Shown: positions 37,801 through 45,959, counted from the stretch's first letter. The stretch is DNA of 64,000 nucleotides from Rallus limicola (GCA_022605955.1 JAKCOZ010000011.1:1670537-1734536); one strand, 5' to 3'. The notes: a model not told the origin generated them from the sequence alone. Made by a program: numbers and translations.

Positions 37801-40800
37801 GGTCCCTAGGACAGGGGCTGGAATCTCTCCAGAGAAGGAGACTCCACACCCCCCTGGGCAGCCTGGCCCAGGGCTCCCTCACCCTCACTGGCAACAAGTT
37901 CTGCCCCACATTGGGGGGGAACTCCCTGGGCTCCAACTTGAGCCCATCGCCCCTTGTCCTGTCCCCACAGACCCTGAGCAGAGGCTGCCCATGGCCCCCT
38001 GGGTGCCACCCTTCAGCTCTTGATCCCCAGGGATCAGATCCCCTCTCAGGCTGCTTCTCTCCAGGCTGAACAGCCCCAGCTCCCTCAGCCTTTCCTCCCA
38101 GGGGAGATGCTCCAGGCCTTTCATCATCTCTATATCCCTCCTCTGGACTCTCTCCAGGAGATCCCTGGCTTTTCTATCCCAGGGAGCCCAGAACATCAAA
38201 CCAGCTATGAACCACAACTAGGGAAACACTCAATCATTATAAACCCCAAACATGTGATTGCCATGACAGCCTGCAAAGAAGGTTCCTGCTGAGAAGGATG
38301 TTATCAGTGTTGATGCCTGGTACTGTGGTTGATGGTGGTAGCTGTGTCTCTCTCAGCAGGAGTGGCTCTTGCAAGGGGTGGAAAATGACATTTCTTTTAG
38401 CTGACAGTTGTTATTTGCTTTATTTGCATGTGGGACACTTGGTAAAGTCCAAAATATAAATAAAACCCCAAAGAAACAAAGACAATCCCAGCAAGCTGAA
38501 CTTGGAGCAGGATTTGCTACAAGCAAGTGATGAATAGTCAAAGATCTAAGTTCTGGGTTGGATAATTCCAGTGAGGCAGGGAGCTATTTATGTAACTGGG
38601 AGCAATGTTAATGGTCTTTGATCAAAGACAGACACAGAGTTGCTTTCAGCATTCTTGGAGGTACATCTGAGCCAGCTTTGTCAGAAAGTTCTGCCTACTG
38701 CAAGCACTTGGAAGTATTAATTAGCAACAGAATGGCCCAGAATTGGTATAATCATGCACTGCCTTAATCAAGCTCATGTTTACTGGCCTCTCACCCAAGG
38801 CCTTGGAGTTATATCTTTAGACTACTTATGCTGGCTGGCTTTGGATGCAGCCTGAAGCCTAAGTTGCACAGGAGACCTGCCACCTCACATCCATGTCTTC
38901 AGGAGGTTTTAAATAAGTTAAAGTTCAAAGCTGCCTGGCAAGACCCTCCAGCCCTTCTGCAGATGCCACTGGGGGCTCTTGTACTCCATGATTGAGTCAC
39001 TGACCAGTACAAGGTGAATCATCCCAGACTGGTTTGGGTGGGAAGAGACCTCAGACCCCCCCAGTGTCCCCCTGCCACAGGCAGGGATAATCTCCACCAG
39101 CTCAGGGTGCCCCAAGCCCCATACAACCCGGCCTTGAGCCCTGACAGGGATCCTGGGGCAGCCTCAGCTTCTCTGGGCACCCTGTGTCAGGGCCTCCCCC
39201 CTCCCCAGGAAGGATTTCTGCCTCCCAGCCCCTCTCCATCCCCCTCCTGCAGCTGAAGGCCGTTCCCCTGGGCCTGGCCCTCCCTGCCCTGGGCTCCAGC
39301 CCCTCTCCAGCTCTCCTGGAGCCCCTCAAGGGACAGGAAGAGGAGCTCTCCCCAGAAGCAGCCTTCTCTTCTGTGGGCTGAGCCAGCCCAGCTCTCCCAG
39401 CCTGGCTCCAGAGCAGAGGGGCTCCAGCCCTCCCATCCTCTCTGGGCCTCCTGGGGACTGGCTCCCACAGCTCCGTGTCCCCCTTGTCCTGGGGCCCCCC
39501 GAGCTGGAGGCAGCGCTGCCGGGGGGTCTGTGTCCCAGAGCGGAGCAGAGGGGCAGAATCCCCTTTCCCAGCCCTGCTGGTCCCACTGCTGGGGGTGCAG
39601 CCCAGGACATGGGGGGCTTTCTGGGATCAGGAAACAAGCAAACACTTGTAACCATGAATGTCATCACTGAGATGATCCTGGGTTCTTTCTTTTCTGGAAC
39701 ATCATTCATTGTTGGAGCACACACCACTCCAGTAGGAGCTCCAGGAAGTTTAGCTGCAGCCCAGTGCCACATGAGACTGCAAAAGGAGCAGAGGAGCAGG
39801 GAGAAAGGGTGTGTTTACACACAGCCTCATCACTAATCAGATCATACTTTACCCCACAGTGATGTGCATCTGTAAAAATGCTTTTAAATGAGTATAAAGG
39901 AAGGGGCCTCAGAGCCCCCCCAGTGCCACTCCTGCCATAGGCAGGGACACCTGCCCAACCCAGGGTGCTCCAAGCCCCATCCAACCCAGCCTTGAACAGT
40001 ACCAGGGATCCCAGGGCAGCCCCAGCTTCTCAGGGCACCCTGTTCCAGGGCCTCCCACTTTTTAACGAGAGTAAAATGATTCAAAGACTGGAGAAGATGC
40101 CAGATTGAAAGGACTTTAAAGAGCTCAATCTGTTGAGTTGATCAAAAAAGTTCAAGTGGTGGCTTGAAGCAGAATAGAAGTCCTTCCATGGGGGGAAACT
40201 CCTGATTACAGGTGAGTTTAATAAGCCAGAAGAGGAAGATTTAAACAATGGAAGCTAATGCCAGAGGTATTCACACAGGAGACAAGGTTACATCTTTTCA
40301 TGGCACAGGGGAGGAATCAAGAGAAAATTATTTGGGAAGTGATGAAATTTTCATTTCTGATAACCCCAAGGGAAGCCAGGGTACCTCTGGGGGAGATGTA
40401 TTTTAGCCAAACTCCAGTTAGTGAGATCAAGACTGGAAGAACTGTATGGAACGGGAGGGCCCAAGAAATCCAGGAATCACAGCATCATAGGGGTTGGAAG
40501 GGACCTCCAGAGCCCCTGGGGTGCAACCCCCTGCCAAAGCAGGGTCCCTAGGACAGGGGCTGGAATCTCTCCAGAGAAGGAGACTCCACACCCCCCTGGG
40601 CAGCCTGGCCCAGGGCTCCCTCACCCTCACTGGCAACAAGTTCTGCCCCACATTGGGGGGGAACTCCCTGGGCTCCAATTTGAGCCCATCGCCCCTTGTC
40701 CTGTCCCCACAGACCCTGAGCAGAGGCTGCCCATGGCCCCCTGGGTCCCACCCTTCAGCTCTTGATCCCCAGGGATCAGATCCCCTCTCAGGCTGCTTCT

Positions 40801-42204
40801 CTCCAGGCTGAACAGCCCCAGCTCCCTCAGCCTTTCCTCCCAGGGGAGATGCTCCAGGCCCTTCAGCATCTCCCTGTCCCTCCTCTGGCCTCTCTCCAGG
40901 AGATCCCTGGCTGGTTGATCCCAGGGAGCCCAGCACTGGACACAACACTCCAGCTGGGGCCTGAGCAGGGCAGAGCAGAGGGGGAGGATCCCCTCCTGTC
41001 ACCTGCTGGCCATGCTCCTTTTGATGCCCCCCAGGATCTCTTGGGTCTCTTAGGCCCCAGAGCACACTGCTGGCTTACAGCCAGCCTGTCACCCACCAGG
41101 ACCCCCAGGTCCTTCTCTGCAGAGCTCCTCTCCAACAGGTCACCCCCAGCCTGTACTGAGAGGAATAGTCCAAGATCATGAGGAAGCCAGACTACATGAT
41201 GGTTCAACAGCCCAGTCTGCATGAACCCTATGAATCATCAGCAGAAATTTAAACTGAATTCTGAGGGAGGAATCTGTTCCTCGTGATACATGGGTGACAT
41301 ATGAGCCAACCTCCCCTGAGTTCTGTTAGCAGATCCCAGATATAGCACGTGGAGTGGGCGGTAAGGAAATGCATCTTGTTATTTATACACTGAGAGCATC
41401 ACTTCAGTTTCCAAAATATCAAGCTAAGCTCATCGCTGCCAGGTTTAGCAGCAAAGCCAGAGGGTGGTGTTGGGTTCTGGTGGAGGAGGGGACTGTGGGG
41501 GTGGCTTCTGTAAGGAGCAGACAGAAGCTCTCTGCAGGCCCCACAGAGCAAACACCAGCCAGCTCAAGGCTGGAGTCTTTACTGGCCAAGGCTGAGCCCA
41601 TCAGCCATGGTCACAGCGCCTCTGGGCATCACAGTGAGGAGAAAGATCCTTGTTCTCATCAACAAGGAGGGGCTGATGAGGAGCTAAACTTTAAACTCAG
41701 AGAGGGGAGATTTAGATGAGATCTGAAGCAGAAATCCTTCCCAGGGAGGGGGGAGGCCCTGGCACAGGGTGCCCAGAGAAGCTGGGGCTGCCCTTGGATC
41801 CCTGGCAGGGTTTAAGGCCGGGTTGGATGGGGCTTGGGGCACCCTGGGCTGGTGGGGGTTGTCCCTTCCCACCCAAACCAGTCTGGGGTTCTGTGAGAAG
41901 TTAAATTTTTCTGCAGCTTAAACATTTGCAAAGTGAACCTGAGGATTTGCCTTAGAACTTGAGAATATTCAGAATGTGACCAGGTTAAGATCCTAAGCAG
42001 ATGCTCTGACACTGCCTTGAGGGGTCAGAATAGATGTTCTCCAGAAGTCCCCCCCATCCTCAACAATTCTGTGTCTCTATGAATTGGAGCCATTTGCATA
42101 GAACTCACCTTGTCATTCATGAGCTGATGGTTCAGTGGAGTCCACGTGCTCATCCTGGTTTGTAGCTTGAGGCCATCCATGTTCCTAGGAGGTGCAAATG
42201 CCAT
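13660..42204 (-). CDS. FBXO16: FBXO16 complete spliced coding region, 301 aa
   Basis: Join, in transcript order: 42204-42109, 35404-35369, 26137-25931, 24052-23888, 23035-22830, 13855-13660. The total is 906 nt including the stop, with no frameshift or premature stop. The protein is predicted soluble: no signal peptide or membrane segment is seen. Domain order is a short N-terminal region (1-90), an F-box (about 91-133), a conserved post-F-box block (about 134-168), and a basic, low-complexity C-terminal region with conserved islands [14 protein letters not shown] and TPDLSRQ. An adaptor role in SCF ubiquitination is inferred from the family. Confidence 0.92.
13954..14442. repeat. Left arm of 490-bp inverted duplication
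   Basis: Contains 252 bp of CR1 and 232 bp of flank (13959-14190). Compared by eye with the reverse complement of 31747-32236, the 232-bp flank differs at two positions and has no indel; the CR1 part differs at about four. The left limit falls in a C9-A9 run. Confidence 0.9.
14191..14717 (-). mobile_element. CR1 LINE, group A, probable source of a transduced copy
   Basis: Full group A 3' part from TTTCACAGGATCCCAG to CCTCCCCAGTGCCCAG. It is sense with FBXO16, in the last intron. Its first 252 bp and the 232 bp of non-repeat DNA beyond its 3' end recur in inverted orientation at 31747-32236. Confidence 0.92.
15050..15570 (+). mobile_element. CR1 LINE, older copy with ORF2 end
   Basis: Contains degraded coding remnants (AGGTTCAACAAGGCTCAGTG, the end of the RT ORF in other CR1s) followed by diverged 3' UTR. 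It fades out after GGATAAGAGGAAACAGCC and has no clear tail. Confidence 0.8.
15935..16095 (+). mobile_element. CR1 3' fragment, group C-like
   Basis: Reads CTGGTTGAAGATGTCTCTG and GGCAGGGGGTTGGACTAGG, ending near TGGGATTCAATGA. Confidence 0.8.
16905..17085 (-). mobile_element. CR1 3' fragment, group D/E-like
   Basis: Starts CATAGAATCACAGCATGC and is cut after about 180 bp at the CACCCTGTGCCAG position. Confidence 0.82.
17395..17688 (+). mobile_element. CR1 fragment, group C
   Basis: Starts at GCAGACAAGGGGGCTGGAG, a 5' truncation, and ends at GTTCTATGATTCTGTG. Confidence 0.9.
18105..18566 (+). mobile_element. CR1 LINE, group D
   Basis: Begins in the GGAGGCCACAAAAATGATCC region and ends at TCTGTGATCCTGTGATTCT. 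Nearly identical in body to the copies at 25068 (same strand) and 4976 (opposite). Confidence 0.9.
19577..19728 (+). mobile_element. CR1 3' fragment, group C
   Basis: Only the last 150 bp of group C, from GGTGTTGAAGGCCAGG to GTGATTCTATGA. Confidence 0.88.
19868..20130 (+). mobile_element. CR1 fragment, group X, with pentamer-like tail
   Basis: GTCAAGCAGTTGGACTAGATG is followed by a tail of AGCCTAG-type near-repeats (TAGTTTAGCCTAGTCTAGCC) in place of the ATTCTATG octamer. Resembles the copy at 44365 and is older than groups A-E. Confidence 0.78.
20140..20695 (+). mobile_element. CR1 LINE, group B
   Basis: Body from the GAGAGAGGCCAGAGGAGG region to CTGTGAGTCTATGAAA. It lies directly after the group X fragment in the same orientation. 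Confidence 0.9.
21195..21470 (+). mobile_element. CR1 fragment, group C
   Basis: Starts within TTTAGATTCAGGAAGG, with a short GGAAGGTTTAGATT duplication at its 5' side, and ends at GATTCTCTGATTCTATGA. Confidence 0.88.
22050..22402 (+). mobile_element. CR1 fragment, group B, missing 3' end
   Basis: Typical group B 5' part (GGGGCATCAAAAGGAGC onward) that stops suddenly at GTCTGTGGGGACAG, losing the last 250 bp. A 3' loss is unusual for LINE copies and implies a later deletion or rearrangement. It lies 430 bp from FBXO16 exon 6. Confidence 0.88.
22830..23035 (-). CDS. FBXO16: FBXO16 exon 6, residues 169-236 plus split codon
   Basis: 206 nt: 68 codons and two bases (GC) of a codon finished in the last exon. 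The opening [15 protein letters not shown] aligns with the human TPPKDGFVIADVQLV region. The middle is shorter and more basic than in human. [20 protein letters not shown] then returns to strong conservation. The acceptor is TTCTTAG before ACTCCT; the donor is CAGGC|GTAAGA. Reading past the donor meets an in-frame TAA at once, so an unspliced message would stop there. Confidence 0.92.
23888..24052 (-). CDS. FBXO16: FBXO16 exon 5, residues 114-168, end of F-box
   Basis: 165 nt, 55 codons, phase 0 on both sides. It starts [15 protein letters not shown], completing the F-box; the human protein has Cys where this one has Ser at the second position, and Ser is closer to the general F-box pattern. 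[18 protein letters not shown] follows, the most conserved block outside the F-box, and the exon ends VTRPK. The acceptor is CACAG after GGCGTT; the donor is AAG|GTACAT. Confidence 0.95.
24222..24350 (-). mobile_element. CR1 3' fragment, alternative 3' UTR type
   Basis: Its 3' end begins AGTCACAGAATCCCAAAC; on its own strand it carries GGTAGATGAGGTGCTCAGGG after a poly-A-like run. This 3' UTR type recurs at 48418 and 53048. Confidence 0.82.
24412..24833 (+). mobile_element. CR1 fragment, group A
   Basis: Starts at AGGCTGGGGAAGGGG and ends at CTGTGATTCTGTGACTCTGA. It lies 60 bp from an opposite-strand CR1 fragment, both with their 3' ends outward, so they are two separate insertions. Confidence 0.9.
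25068..25575 (+). mobile_element. CR1 LINE, group D
   Basis: From CCATTCGTCCAGCTCTGGAG to CTCTGATTCTATGATT. It sits about 355 bp from FBXO16 exon 4, antisense to the gene. Confidence 0.9.
25931..26137 (-). CDS. FBXO16: FBXO16 exon 4, residues 45-113, start of F-box
   Basis: 207 nt, 69 codons, phase 0 on both sides. It begins [13 protein letters not shown] and ends in the F-box core: [18 protein letters not shown] starts at about residue 91. The F-box is the helical motif that binds SKP1. The acceptor is TTTCAG before TTTGAC; the donor is CACAG|GTAAAA followed by a run of A. Agreement with the human exon is high throughout, with small changes in the region before the F-box (for example [12 protein letters not shown]). 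Confidence 0.95.
26541..27030 (-). mobile_element. CR1 LINE, group B
   Basis: The 3' end starts CATAGAATCACAGGGGTT. Cut about 490 bp in at CTCCAGCTGGGGCCTGACC. Confidence 0.9.
27496..28030 (-). mobile_element. CR1 LINE, group A
   Basis: From GTCACAGAATCACCAGG to CCAGCCCAGGGGCACAATT. Differs from other group A copies in details such as ACCTTTGAAGATCATCAAG near its 3' end. Confidence 0.9.
28031..30058. other. FBXO16 intron, no repeat recognised
   Basis: About 2 kb of intron free of recognisable CR1, with a poly-T run near 28536. Confidence 0.55.
30059..30090. repeat. CCCT simple repeat
   Basis: TTCCTCTCCCTCCCTCCCTC and continuing, a short (CCCT)n tract just before the purine-rich satellite. 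Confidence 0.85.
30141..30950. repeat. 0.8-kb purine-rich satellite (GGGATGAGAA family)
   Basis: Head-to-tail units of 10 or 15 bp, chiefly GGGATGAGAAGAGAA with shorter GGGATGAGAA. One strand is almost wholly A and G plus the T of GATG, with only a couple of C. A longer variant block containing GGGATGTAAAGAAAAAGG recurs near 30440 and 30650, giving a higher-order period of about 210 bp. Long frames on both strands result from period and composition and are not taken as genes. It sits in an FBXO16 intron. Confidence 0.96.
31170..31385 (-). mobile_element. CR1 fragment, group A with altered interior
   Basis: Normal group A 3' end to TTCAACACCCCCAGGGATG, then TGTTTAAAAACCATCC-type sequence and a skewed remnant containing GGCCAGCTCCTGGCTGAAG. 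It appears internally deleted or mosaic. Confidence 0.8.
31386..31746. other. FBXO16 intron, unclassified stretch with open frame
   Basis: A 115-codon plus frame (31389-31736) and a 93-codon minus frame overlap. The plus frame has [18 protein letters not shown] but no family could be named. It may be a piece of an unlisted old element. Confidence 0.35.
31747..31998 (+). mobile_element. CR1 fragment, group A, 5' truncated, with transduced flank
   Basis: Starts at GGACAAGGGGCACTGGG and ends GGATCCTGTGAAA. The tail matches the copy at 14191 rather than the general group A tail, including the GGATCCTGTGAAACTGATAT junction. Confidence 0.9.
31747..32236. repeat. Right arm of 490-bp inverted duplication
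   Basis: The plus-strand CR1 piece (31747-31998) is truncated at exactly the point where homology to the left arm stops, and is followed by 232 bp (31999-32230) matching the left flank. Just beyond lie CCTTTTTGAG and then unrelated sequence. Confidence 0.9.
32265..32442 (+). mobile_element. Two CR1 tail remnants
   Basis: TCCTTCCAACCTTGTGACTC with TGTGATTCTGCG at 32280-32312, and TGTGAGTCTATGATTCTGTG at 32421-32440, are isolated CR1 3' tips. Confidence 0.6.
32965..33515 (-). mobile_element. CR1 LINE, group C
   Basis: About 550 bp, from the GCCAACCCCCTGCCACAGG signature to GAGCCTCCCCAGGGCAGAG. Essentially the reverse complement of the copy at 50038. Confidence 0.9.
33885..34043 (+). repeat. 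CR1 tail with expanded octamer array
   Basis: After the CR1-like AGTCCCTTCCAACCCAGACC the terminal octamer is repeated 16 times at 33912-34039: two ATTCTATG, one AGTCTATG, four ATTCTATG, seven AGTCTATG, two ATTCTATG, then a partial unit. Usual CR1 tails have one to four octamers. Almost no CR1 body is left upstream. Confidence 0.95.
34240..34757 (-). mobile_element. CR1 LINE, group B
   Basis: The 3' end reads CACAGAATCACAGACTCACAGG; about 515 bp, ending in GGGGCCTGAGCAAGGCAGAG. Confidence 0.9.
35135..35216 (+). mobile_element. CR1 3' tip, group C
   Basis: Last 80 bp only: GTCCCTGCCTGTGGCAGGG to TGGGATTCTATGA. It lies 150 bp from the FBXO16 microexon. Confidence 0.85.
35369..35404 (-). CDS. 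FBXO16: FBXO16 exon 3, 36-nt microexon, residues 33-44
   Basis: Only 12 codons, [12 protein letters not shown], flanked by a TTTACAG acceptor and a GTAAGC donor on the minus strand. It is phase 0 on both sides, so skipping would keep frame and remove 12 residues. It corresponds to human VFEERRALLGKW. It is too short to be found by simple ORF scanning. A group A CR1 copy ends about 175 bp away at 35580. Confidence 0.92.
35580..35735 (-). mobile_element. CR1 3' fragment, group A
   Basis: ATCACAGAATCCCAAGGTTGG to GGGCAGCCTGTGCCAGG; cut at 155 bp and joined to an older CR1. Confidence 0.88.
35736..36320 (-). mobile_element. Old CR1 LINE remnant
   Basis: Degraded but recognisable CR1 order: TCTAAGCTGAACAACCCCAG, then TCCTTGATCATTTTTGTGAC, then CAGTGCTGAGTAGAAGG. 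Substitutions are many, so it is older than groups A-E. Similar degraded sequence may continue to about 36900. Confidence 0.75.
36385..36528 (+). mobile_element. CR1 3' fragment inside older CR1
   Basis: GGAGGTTTTCAAGATGTGAT to TTTCCAACCTAGGCTGTG, opposite in strand to the surrounding old CR1, so a later insertion. Confidence 0.7.
36900..37724. other. FBXO16 intron, probably old repeat-derived
   Basis: Sequence such as AAGTCCAGCCTTGTGATCC and CAGTGGTGACCAGGAG-like words on the minus strand look like degraded repeat; no exon. Confidence 0.4.
37725..38190 (-). mobile_element. CR1 LINE, group B
   Basis: CATCACAGAATCACAGCATTG to CCAGGGAGCCCAGAAC; typical body with few differences from the copies at 34240 and 40478. 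Confidence 0.9.
38191..39009. other. FBXO16 intron, nothing recognised
   Basis: No CR1, exon or RNA recognised. Confidence 0.55.
39010..39615 (-). mobile_element. CR1 LINE, group E
   Basis: About 600 bp, from CCCAGACTGGTTTGGGTGGG to GGGTGCAGCCCAGGACATGG, one of the longest group E copies. Confidence 0.9.
39897..40062 (-). mobile_element. CR1 3' fragment, group E, tail missing
   Basis: GGAAGGGGCCTCAGAGCC to CAGGGCCTCCCA; the tail octamer is not present. Confidence 0.82.
40478..41165 (-). mobile_element. CR1 LINE, group B, longest copy
   Basis: About 690 bp. Its 5' part adds CTTTTGATGCCCCCCAGG and CACCCACCAGGACCCCCAGG, which correspond to the end of the CR1 RT ORF (a V-x-V-G-D-R-L-type stretch on its own strand). 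Confidence 0.9.
41700..41898 (+). mobile_element. CR1 3' fragment, group E
   Basis: GAGGGGAGATTTAGATGAG to CAGTCTGGGGTTCTGTGAG. Confidence 0.85.
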
Positions 42205-42261
42205 AGGGATGGGCCTGTGGTGGGTCTTCTGGTGTCTTGTCAGCACCAATGGCTCTAATGA
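42109..42261 (-). CDS. FBXO16: FBXO16 exon 2, start codon and residues 1-32
   Basis: The ATG is at 42204-42202 and the coding part is 42109-42204, exactly 32 codons in phase 0; 42205-42261 is 5' UTR. The peptide starts [11 protein letters not shown] and continues through [14 protein letters not shown], matching the human N terminus closely. The acceptor (CAG on the minus strand) follows 42261 and the donor GTGAGT lies at 42103-42108. The human protein is remembered as starting one Met earlier; here the preceding codon is Pro, so this ATG is the natural start. Confidence 0.93.
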
Positions 42262-42367
42262 CTGAACAGAACAAAGACCAACATTATCTCTCTGCTGCCC
42301 CATTACAGTATGTTAGTAAAAACCAAATAATGTTAAGAAGGAAGCCAATGATTTCACAATGATACAA

Positions 42368-42430
42368 GTGAAACTTGGACTTGGTGATCTTAAAGGTCTT
42401 TTCCAACCTTATAATTCTGTAATTCTCTGA
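42368..42430 (+). mobile_element. CR1 3' tip
   Basis: CTTGGTGATCTTAAAGGTC to TCTGTAATTCTCTGA; only about 60 bp, near FBXO16 exon 2. Confidence 0.75.
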
Positions 42431-43132
42431 AAGCATTTGTAAGTCTGTTAGGGTAAGGCCTAATTTTATGTACCCACAGTAATTATGACTCTGATGGCCA
42501 GATTTCCTGATGGAACCTGATGAACTAACACAATATAATGACTTAATAATTAAGCAGGTCTTCCCCAGCACAGTTATTAATGAGTACGACTTTGATTTTT
42601 GCTGCATGAAGGATCACAAGAGGGTATCTGGCTAAAATACACCTCCCACAAAGGTACCCTGCCTTCCCTTGGGGTTATCAAGAAATGGAAATATTGTCAC
42701 TTCCAAATAATTGTCTCATTATTACTCTGCTATACCATGAAAACATGAAACCTTGTCTCCTGTCTGAATACCTCTAGCATTTAGCCTCCATCATTTAAAT
42801 CTTCCCTTGCTAGCTCATTAAACTCTTCTGGGTGGCCAAGTGACTAATAGCACTTTTGGAACAAAAGAAAAGGCAACTCCACTAAGGAACTCCAGTCTTG
42901 TGTTATCCTGAACCCAGGCACCTCAAACCCAGCCAGCAAATGGATCTTTCTAGCTAATAGAGCTCCAAGACTCACAAGCCTTCATTAAAGCCCTGTTCCC
43001 CACTGCTTTCCCAGACAAAATTCCTGTCTGTATCAATGGAAGATTAATTTTCAGAACCCACCACGGGATCTGTCTGGGCACATCACCTTTTAGATTAGTT
43101 TTTCCTTCCTTTCTCTATGGAATCAAAGAAAA

Positions 43133-43535
43133 TTGGAGGGCAAATCCTCTGAGGAGCAGCTGAGGGAGCTGGGGGTGTTGAGGCTGGAGCAGAGGAGGCT
43201 GAGGGGAGCCCTTCTCCCCACCTGCCCTGCCCTGCCAGGAGGGTGCAGAGAGGTGGGCGCTGGTCTCTTCAGCCAGGGGCCAGGAGCTGGGACAAGGGGC
43301 ACTGGGCTCAAGCTGGGCCAGGGCAGGCTCAGCTCAGCTGGGAGGGCAAAGTTCTTCCCTGGCAGAGCTGTGGGGCTGTGGCACAGGCTGCCCAGGGAGG
43401 GGGCTGAGTCCCCAGCCCTGGGGGTGTTGAACAGAGGGGAGATGAGGTGCTGAGAGCTCTGGGGCAGCACAGGGCAGGGATGGGTGGACTCCAGGACCTT
43501 AAAGGGTTTTTCCAACCCTTGTGATTTTGTGATTT
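43133..43535 (+). mobile_element. CR1 fragment, group A
   Basis: GGAGGGCAAATCCTCTGAGG to CTTGTGATTTTGTGATTTG. Antisense to FBXO16, in intron 1. Confidence 0.9.
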
Positions 43536-44364
43536 GACAGGAAAGTCATTTTTACAGCAAATTTTTACATCAGCAACAAACAGCATGAGGATTGATGCTA
43601 CAAAAGGAATGCTTAAAAAAAGTAGGAACAGAAAACCAGTGTAGGGTGTGGACCAAGCTGTAAGGTAGTTAAAAGGGGAAAAATTCAAGAGGATAGCTCT
43701 GGCTGTCAAAGATAATGTGAAACAGGTCCTCATATGTAGGGGGACACGTGGAAAGATGACAACAGGAGGAGGCTGAGAGCCTTCCAAGCTTGTCACCTGC
43801 ACTTTGCATAGAGATGCCCTGTCCTCAGTGAACATCTCTACTCTGACAGCATGGTATTGCCAGTGTTCCCCATTGGCACTGGCATTGGTATTGGTCTTCT
43901 CACAGTTGTCCCCAGTCCTGTGGAAGGCTCTGTGACCCCAACACAGATGTTTGCCCAGCTGGCTTGGAGGATGTCCATGGTACCAATGCTACAGCATTGA
44001 TAAATCTCAGAGCATGGCATCACCATGGTACTGATAAACCCAAACACCTGCAGCACCTTGTGCCACTGATCCTTCTCCCAGCACCATCACCTCTGTGCAC
44101 CCTGCATTGCACAGGACCAACACTCTTACACCTGCTAGAAACACCCCTGTGCACGAGAATTCAAGGTTTGAGGACCCCTACAATACCCCTTTCCCCAGGG
44201 AATGAATAATTCCTTGTCCCTCCCTGGTCCATGAAGTCTACAGAGGCATGGGTAGCTCCACACACCATCCTGGTGGCCATACATTCCACTGATCCACAGA
44301 CCCCAAATCCCTTGTGCTCCTCCATACCACTGTCCCCTACCAATGCCCCTGCTTTAACTTCCAG

Positions 44365-44636
44365 CCCTTTCTCCAGGACTCAAAGCTGTGTCAGAGGAGG
44401 TCCTCCCTAGATATCAGGAAGGTTTTCATTACCAAGAGGGTGATGAGACCCTGGAATAGGCTTTATAGAGAGGTGACCAATGCCCCAAGCCTGCCAGCTG
44501 TTTAAGAGGCATTTTGAGGATGCCCTTAATAGCAGGCTTTAGCTTTGGGTGAGCTCTGAAGTAGTCAGGCTGTGTTGGACCAGTTGATTGTTGCTAGGTC
44601 CCTTCCAAATGAAATATCCTATCCTATCCTATCCTA
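44365..44636 (+). mobile_element. CR1 fragment, group X, with CCTAT tail
   Basis: ATCAGGAAGGTTTTCATTACC to GGTCCCTTCCAAATGAAATA, followed by a (TCCTA)n tail of about four units in place of octamers. Similar to 19868. Confidence 0.85.
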
Positions 44637-45009
44637 AACCCTCTAACCCACAGTGTTACTCAGCTCCAAATGACTGGTACCTTTCTTGGTCTCCAGTAAT
44701 CCCAATGATGTCCCCTCCCAGATGGTGTCAAAACCTGACTGCTTTTCCCTGTGTTCACATTACAGATGTTCTGCATCTGCTCTGAGCCCAGAGGCACTGA
44801 CTGCTGCTCCTGCTCCACATCAGCCTCCTTGGGACCCACAGGGCCAACGTCCTCCCAGGAGCTGTCACAGCACTGGGACTGTCATAGTTTGGAGGAACTG
44901 ATCAGTACTGACCCTTTCTCCTCCTAAATAAGACAACAGCAGGGTCATTTTATCCCAAGAGAAGAAAGCATTTCCCTTTCTACCCTGAACCTCATTGGAT
45001 TTATATTCA

Positions 45010-45580
45010 CAGAATCCCAGAACCCCAAACTGGTTTGGGTGGGAAGGCACCTCAGAGCCCCTGCAGTGCTCCCCTGCCATGGGCAGGGACAACCTCCCTA
45101 GCCCAGGGTGCCTCAATCCCCATCCAACCCAGCCTTGAGCCCTGCCAGGGATTCTGGAGCAGCCCCAGCTTCTCTGGGCACCCTGTGCCAGGGCCTCCCC
45201 CCGCCCCAGGAAGGATTTCTGCCCCCCAACCCCTCTCCATCCCCCTCCTGCAGCTGAAGGCCGTTTCCCCTGGGCCTGGCCCTCCCTGCCCTGGGCACCA
45301 GCCCCTCTCCAGCTCTCCTGGAGCCCCTGGAGGGATGGGAAGGGGCTGGGAGCTCTCCCCAGAAGCAGCCTTCTCTTCTGTGGGACACAGGACTCCAGCT
45401 GGGGAGGGCAGAGCAGAGAGGGACAATCCCCTCCCTGTCCCTGCTGCCCCCCCTCTTCTGAAGGAGCCCAGGATCACCCTTCCGAGCTGCCAGAGCCGCT
45501 GCCGGCTCAGGGGATGTTTCTCGCCCACCATGACACCCAGGTCCTTCTCCCCCCTGTGCCCCACGGCATTTGCCTCCTCG
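45010..45580 (-). mobile_element. CR1 LINE, group E, abutting the CpG island
   Basis: CACAGAATCCCAGAACCCC to the GGATGTTTCTCGCCCACC region. Its 5' end lies about 100 bp from the FBXO16 exon 1 donor, so a GC-rich CR1 forms the left shoulder of the island. Confidence 0.88.
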
Positions 45581-45676
45581 TGCCCCACCGCAATTTTACC
45601 CCCACGCACCCTCCGGGGGACCCGTCCCCCCGCGGGTCCCCCCGCCCGCCCGGGCTGAGGCCGGGCCACCCCTCAC

Positions 45677-45745
45677 CTGCGTCCTGCCCGCCCCGGGCGG
45701 CGCGGCCTGCTCCTCCCGCAAGGCCGCTTCCGGTCGCTATGGCAA
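45677..45745 (-). other. FBXO16: FBXO16 non-coding exon 1 (start approximate)
   Basis: On the minus strand the island carries a strong donor, CGCAG|GTGAGG, with the exon side beginning at 45677. No coding potential linked to FBXO16 is seen, so this would be 5' UTR spliced to the acceptor at 42261. The transcription start is not visible; the upper bound given is a guess placed near the ETS and X-box-like motifs at 45727-45746. Confidence 0.55.
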
Positions 45746-45746
45746 C
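45733..45746. promoter_or_regulatory. X-box-like RFX site
   Basis: GTCGCTATGGCAAC is an imperfect palindrome with half-sites GTCGCT and GGCAAC two bases apart. It fits the RFX-family X-box pattern (GT-purine-rich half, short spacer, RGYAAC half) with one deviation. It sits beside an ETS-like motif in the shared promoter. Confidence 0.5.
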
Positions 45747-45959
45747 CGTTTCCCGCGCCCCCCCCCGGGAGGCTCCCACCAATGGGGAGAGGAGGGGGAG
45801 GAGGGCGGGAAGACGGAGCGGTCGGAGGTCTCGATCTACCTAGCAACCCTCTCCGCCCGCTCCGATTGGCTGGTTCGCCTCGGCAGGGAGAGGGGCGGGG
45901 CGCGGCAGGGCGTGACGCGCGGCTGGGCTGGGCGGGGCGGGGCGGGCGCTGCGGCGGGG

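Larger units (their letters stand above)
13660..45745 (-). other. FBXO16: FBXO16 gene span (F-box only protein 16)
   Basis: Whole gene on the minus strand: a non-coding first exon in the CpG island, an exon carrying the start codon, and five further coding exons. Six coding segments of 96, 36, 207, 165, 206 and 196 nt join in phase to give 301 residues plus a TAG stop; every junction has GT donor and AG acceptor. The product belongs to the F-box family, whose members act as substrate receptors of SCF (SKP1-CUL1-F-box) ubiquitin ligases; the substrate of FBXO16 cannot be told from sequence. The identity rests on near-complete match to the remembered human protein across the F-box and on conserved motifs in each exon. 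It lies head to head with FZD3, as in human. No clear AATAAA was found just past the stop, so the 3' end is unset and a longer transcript toward the left is possible. Confidence 0.93.
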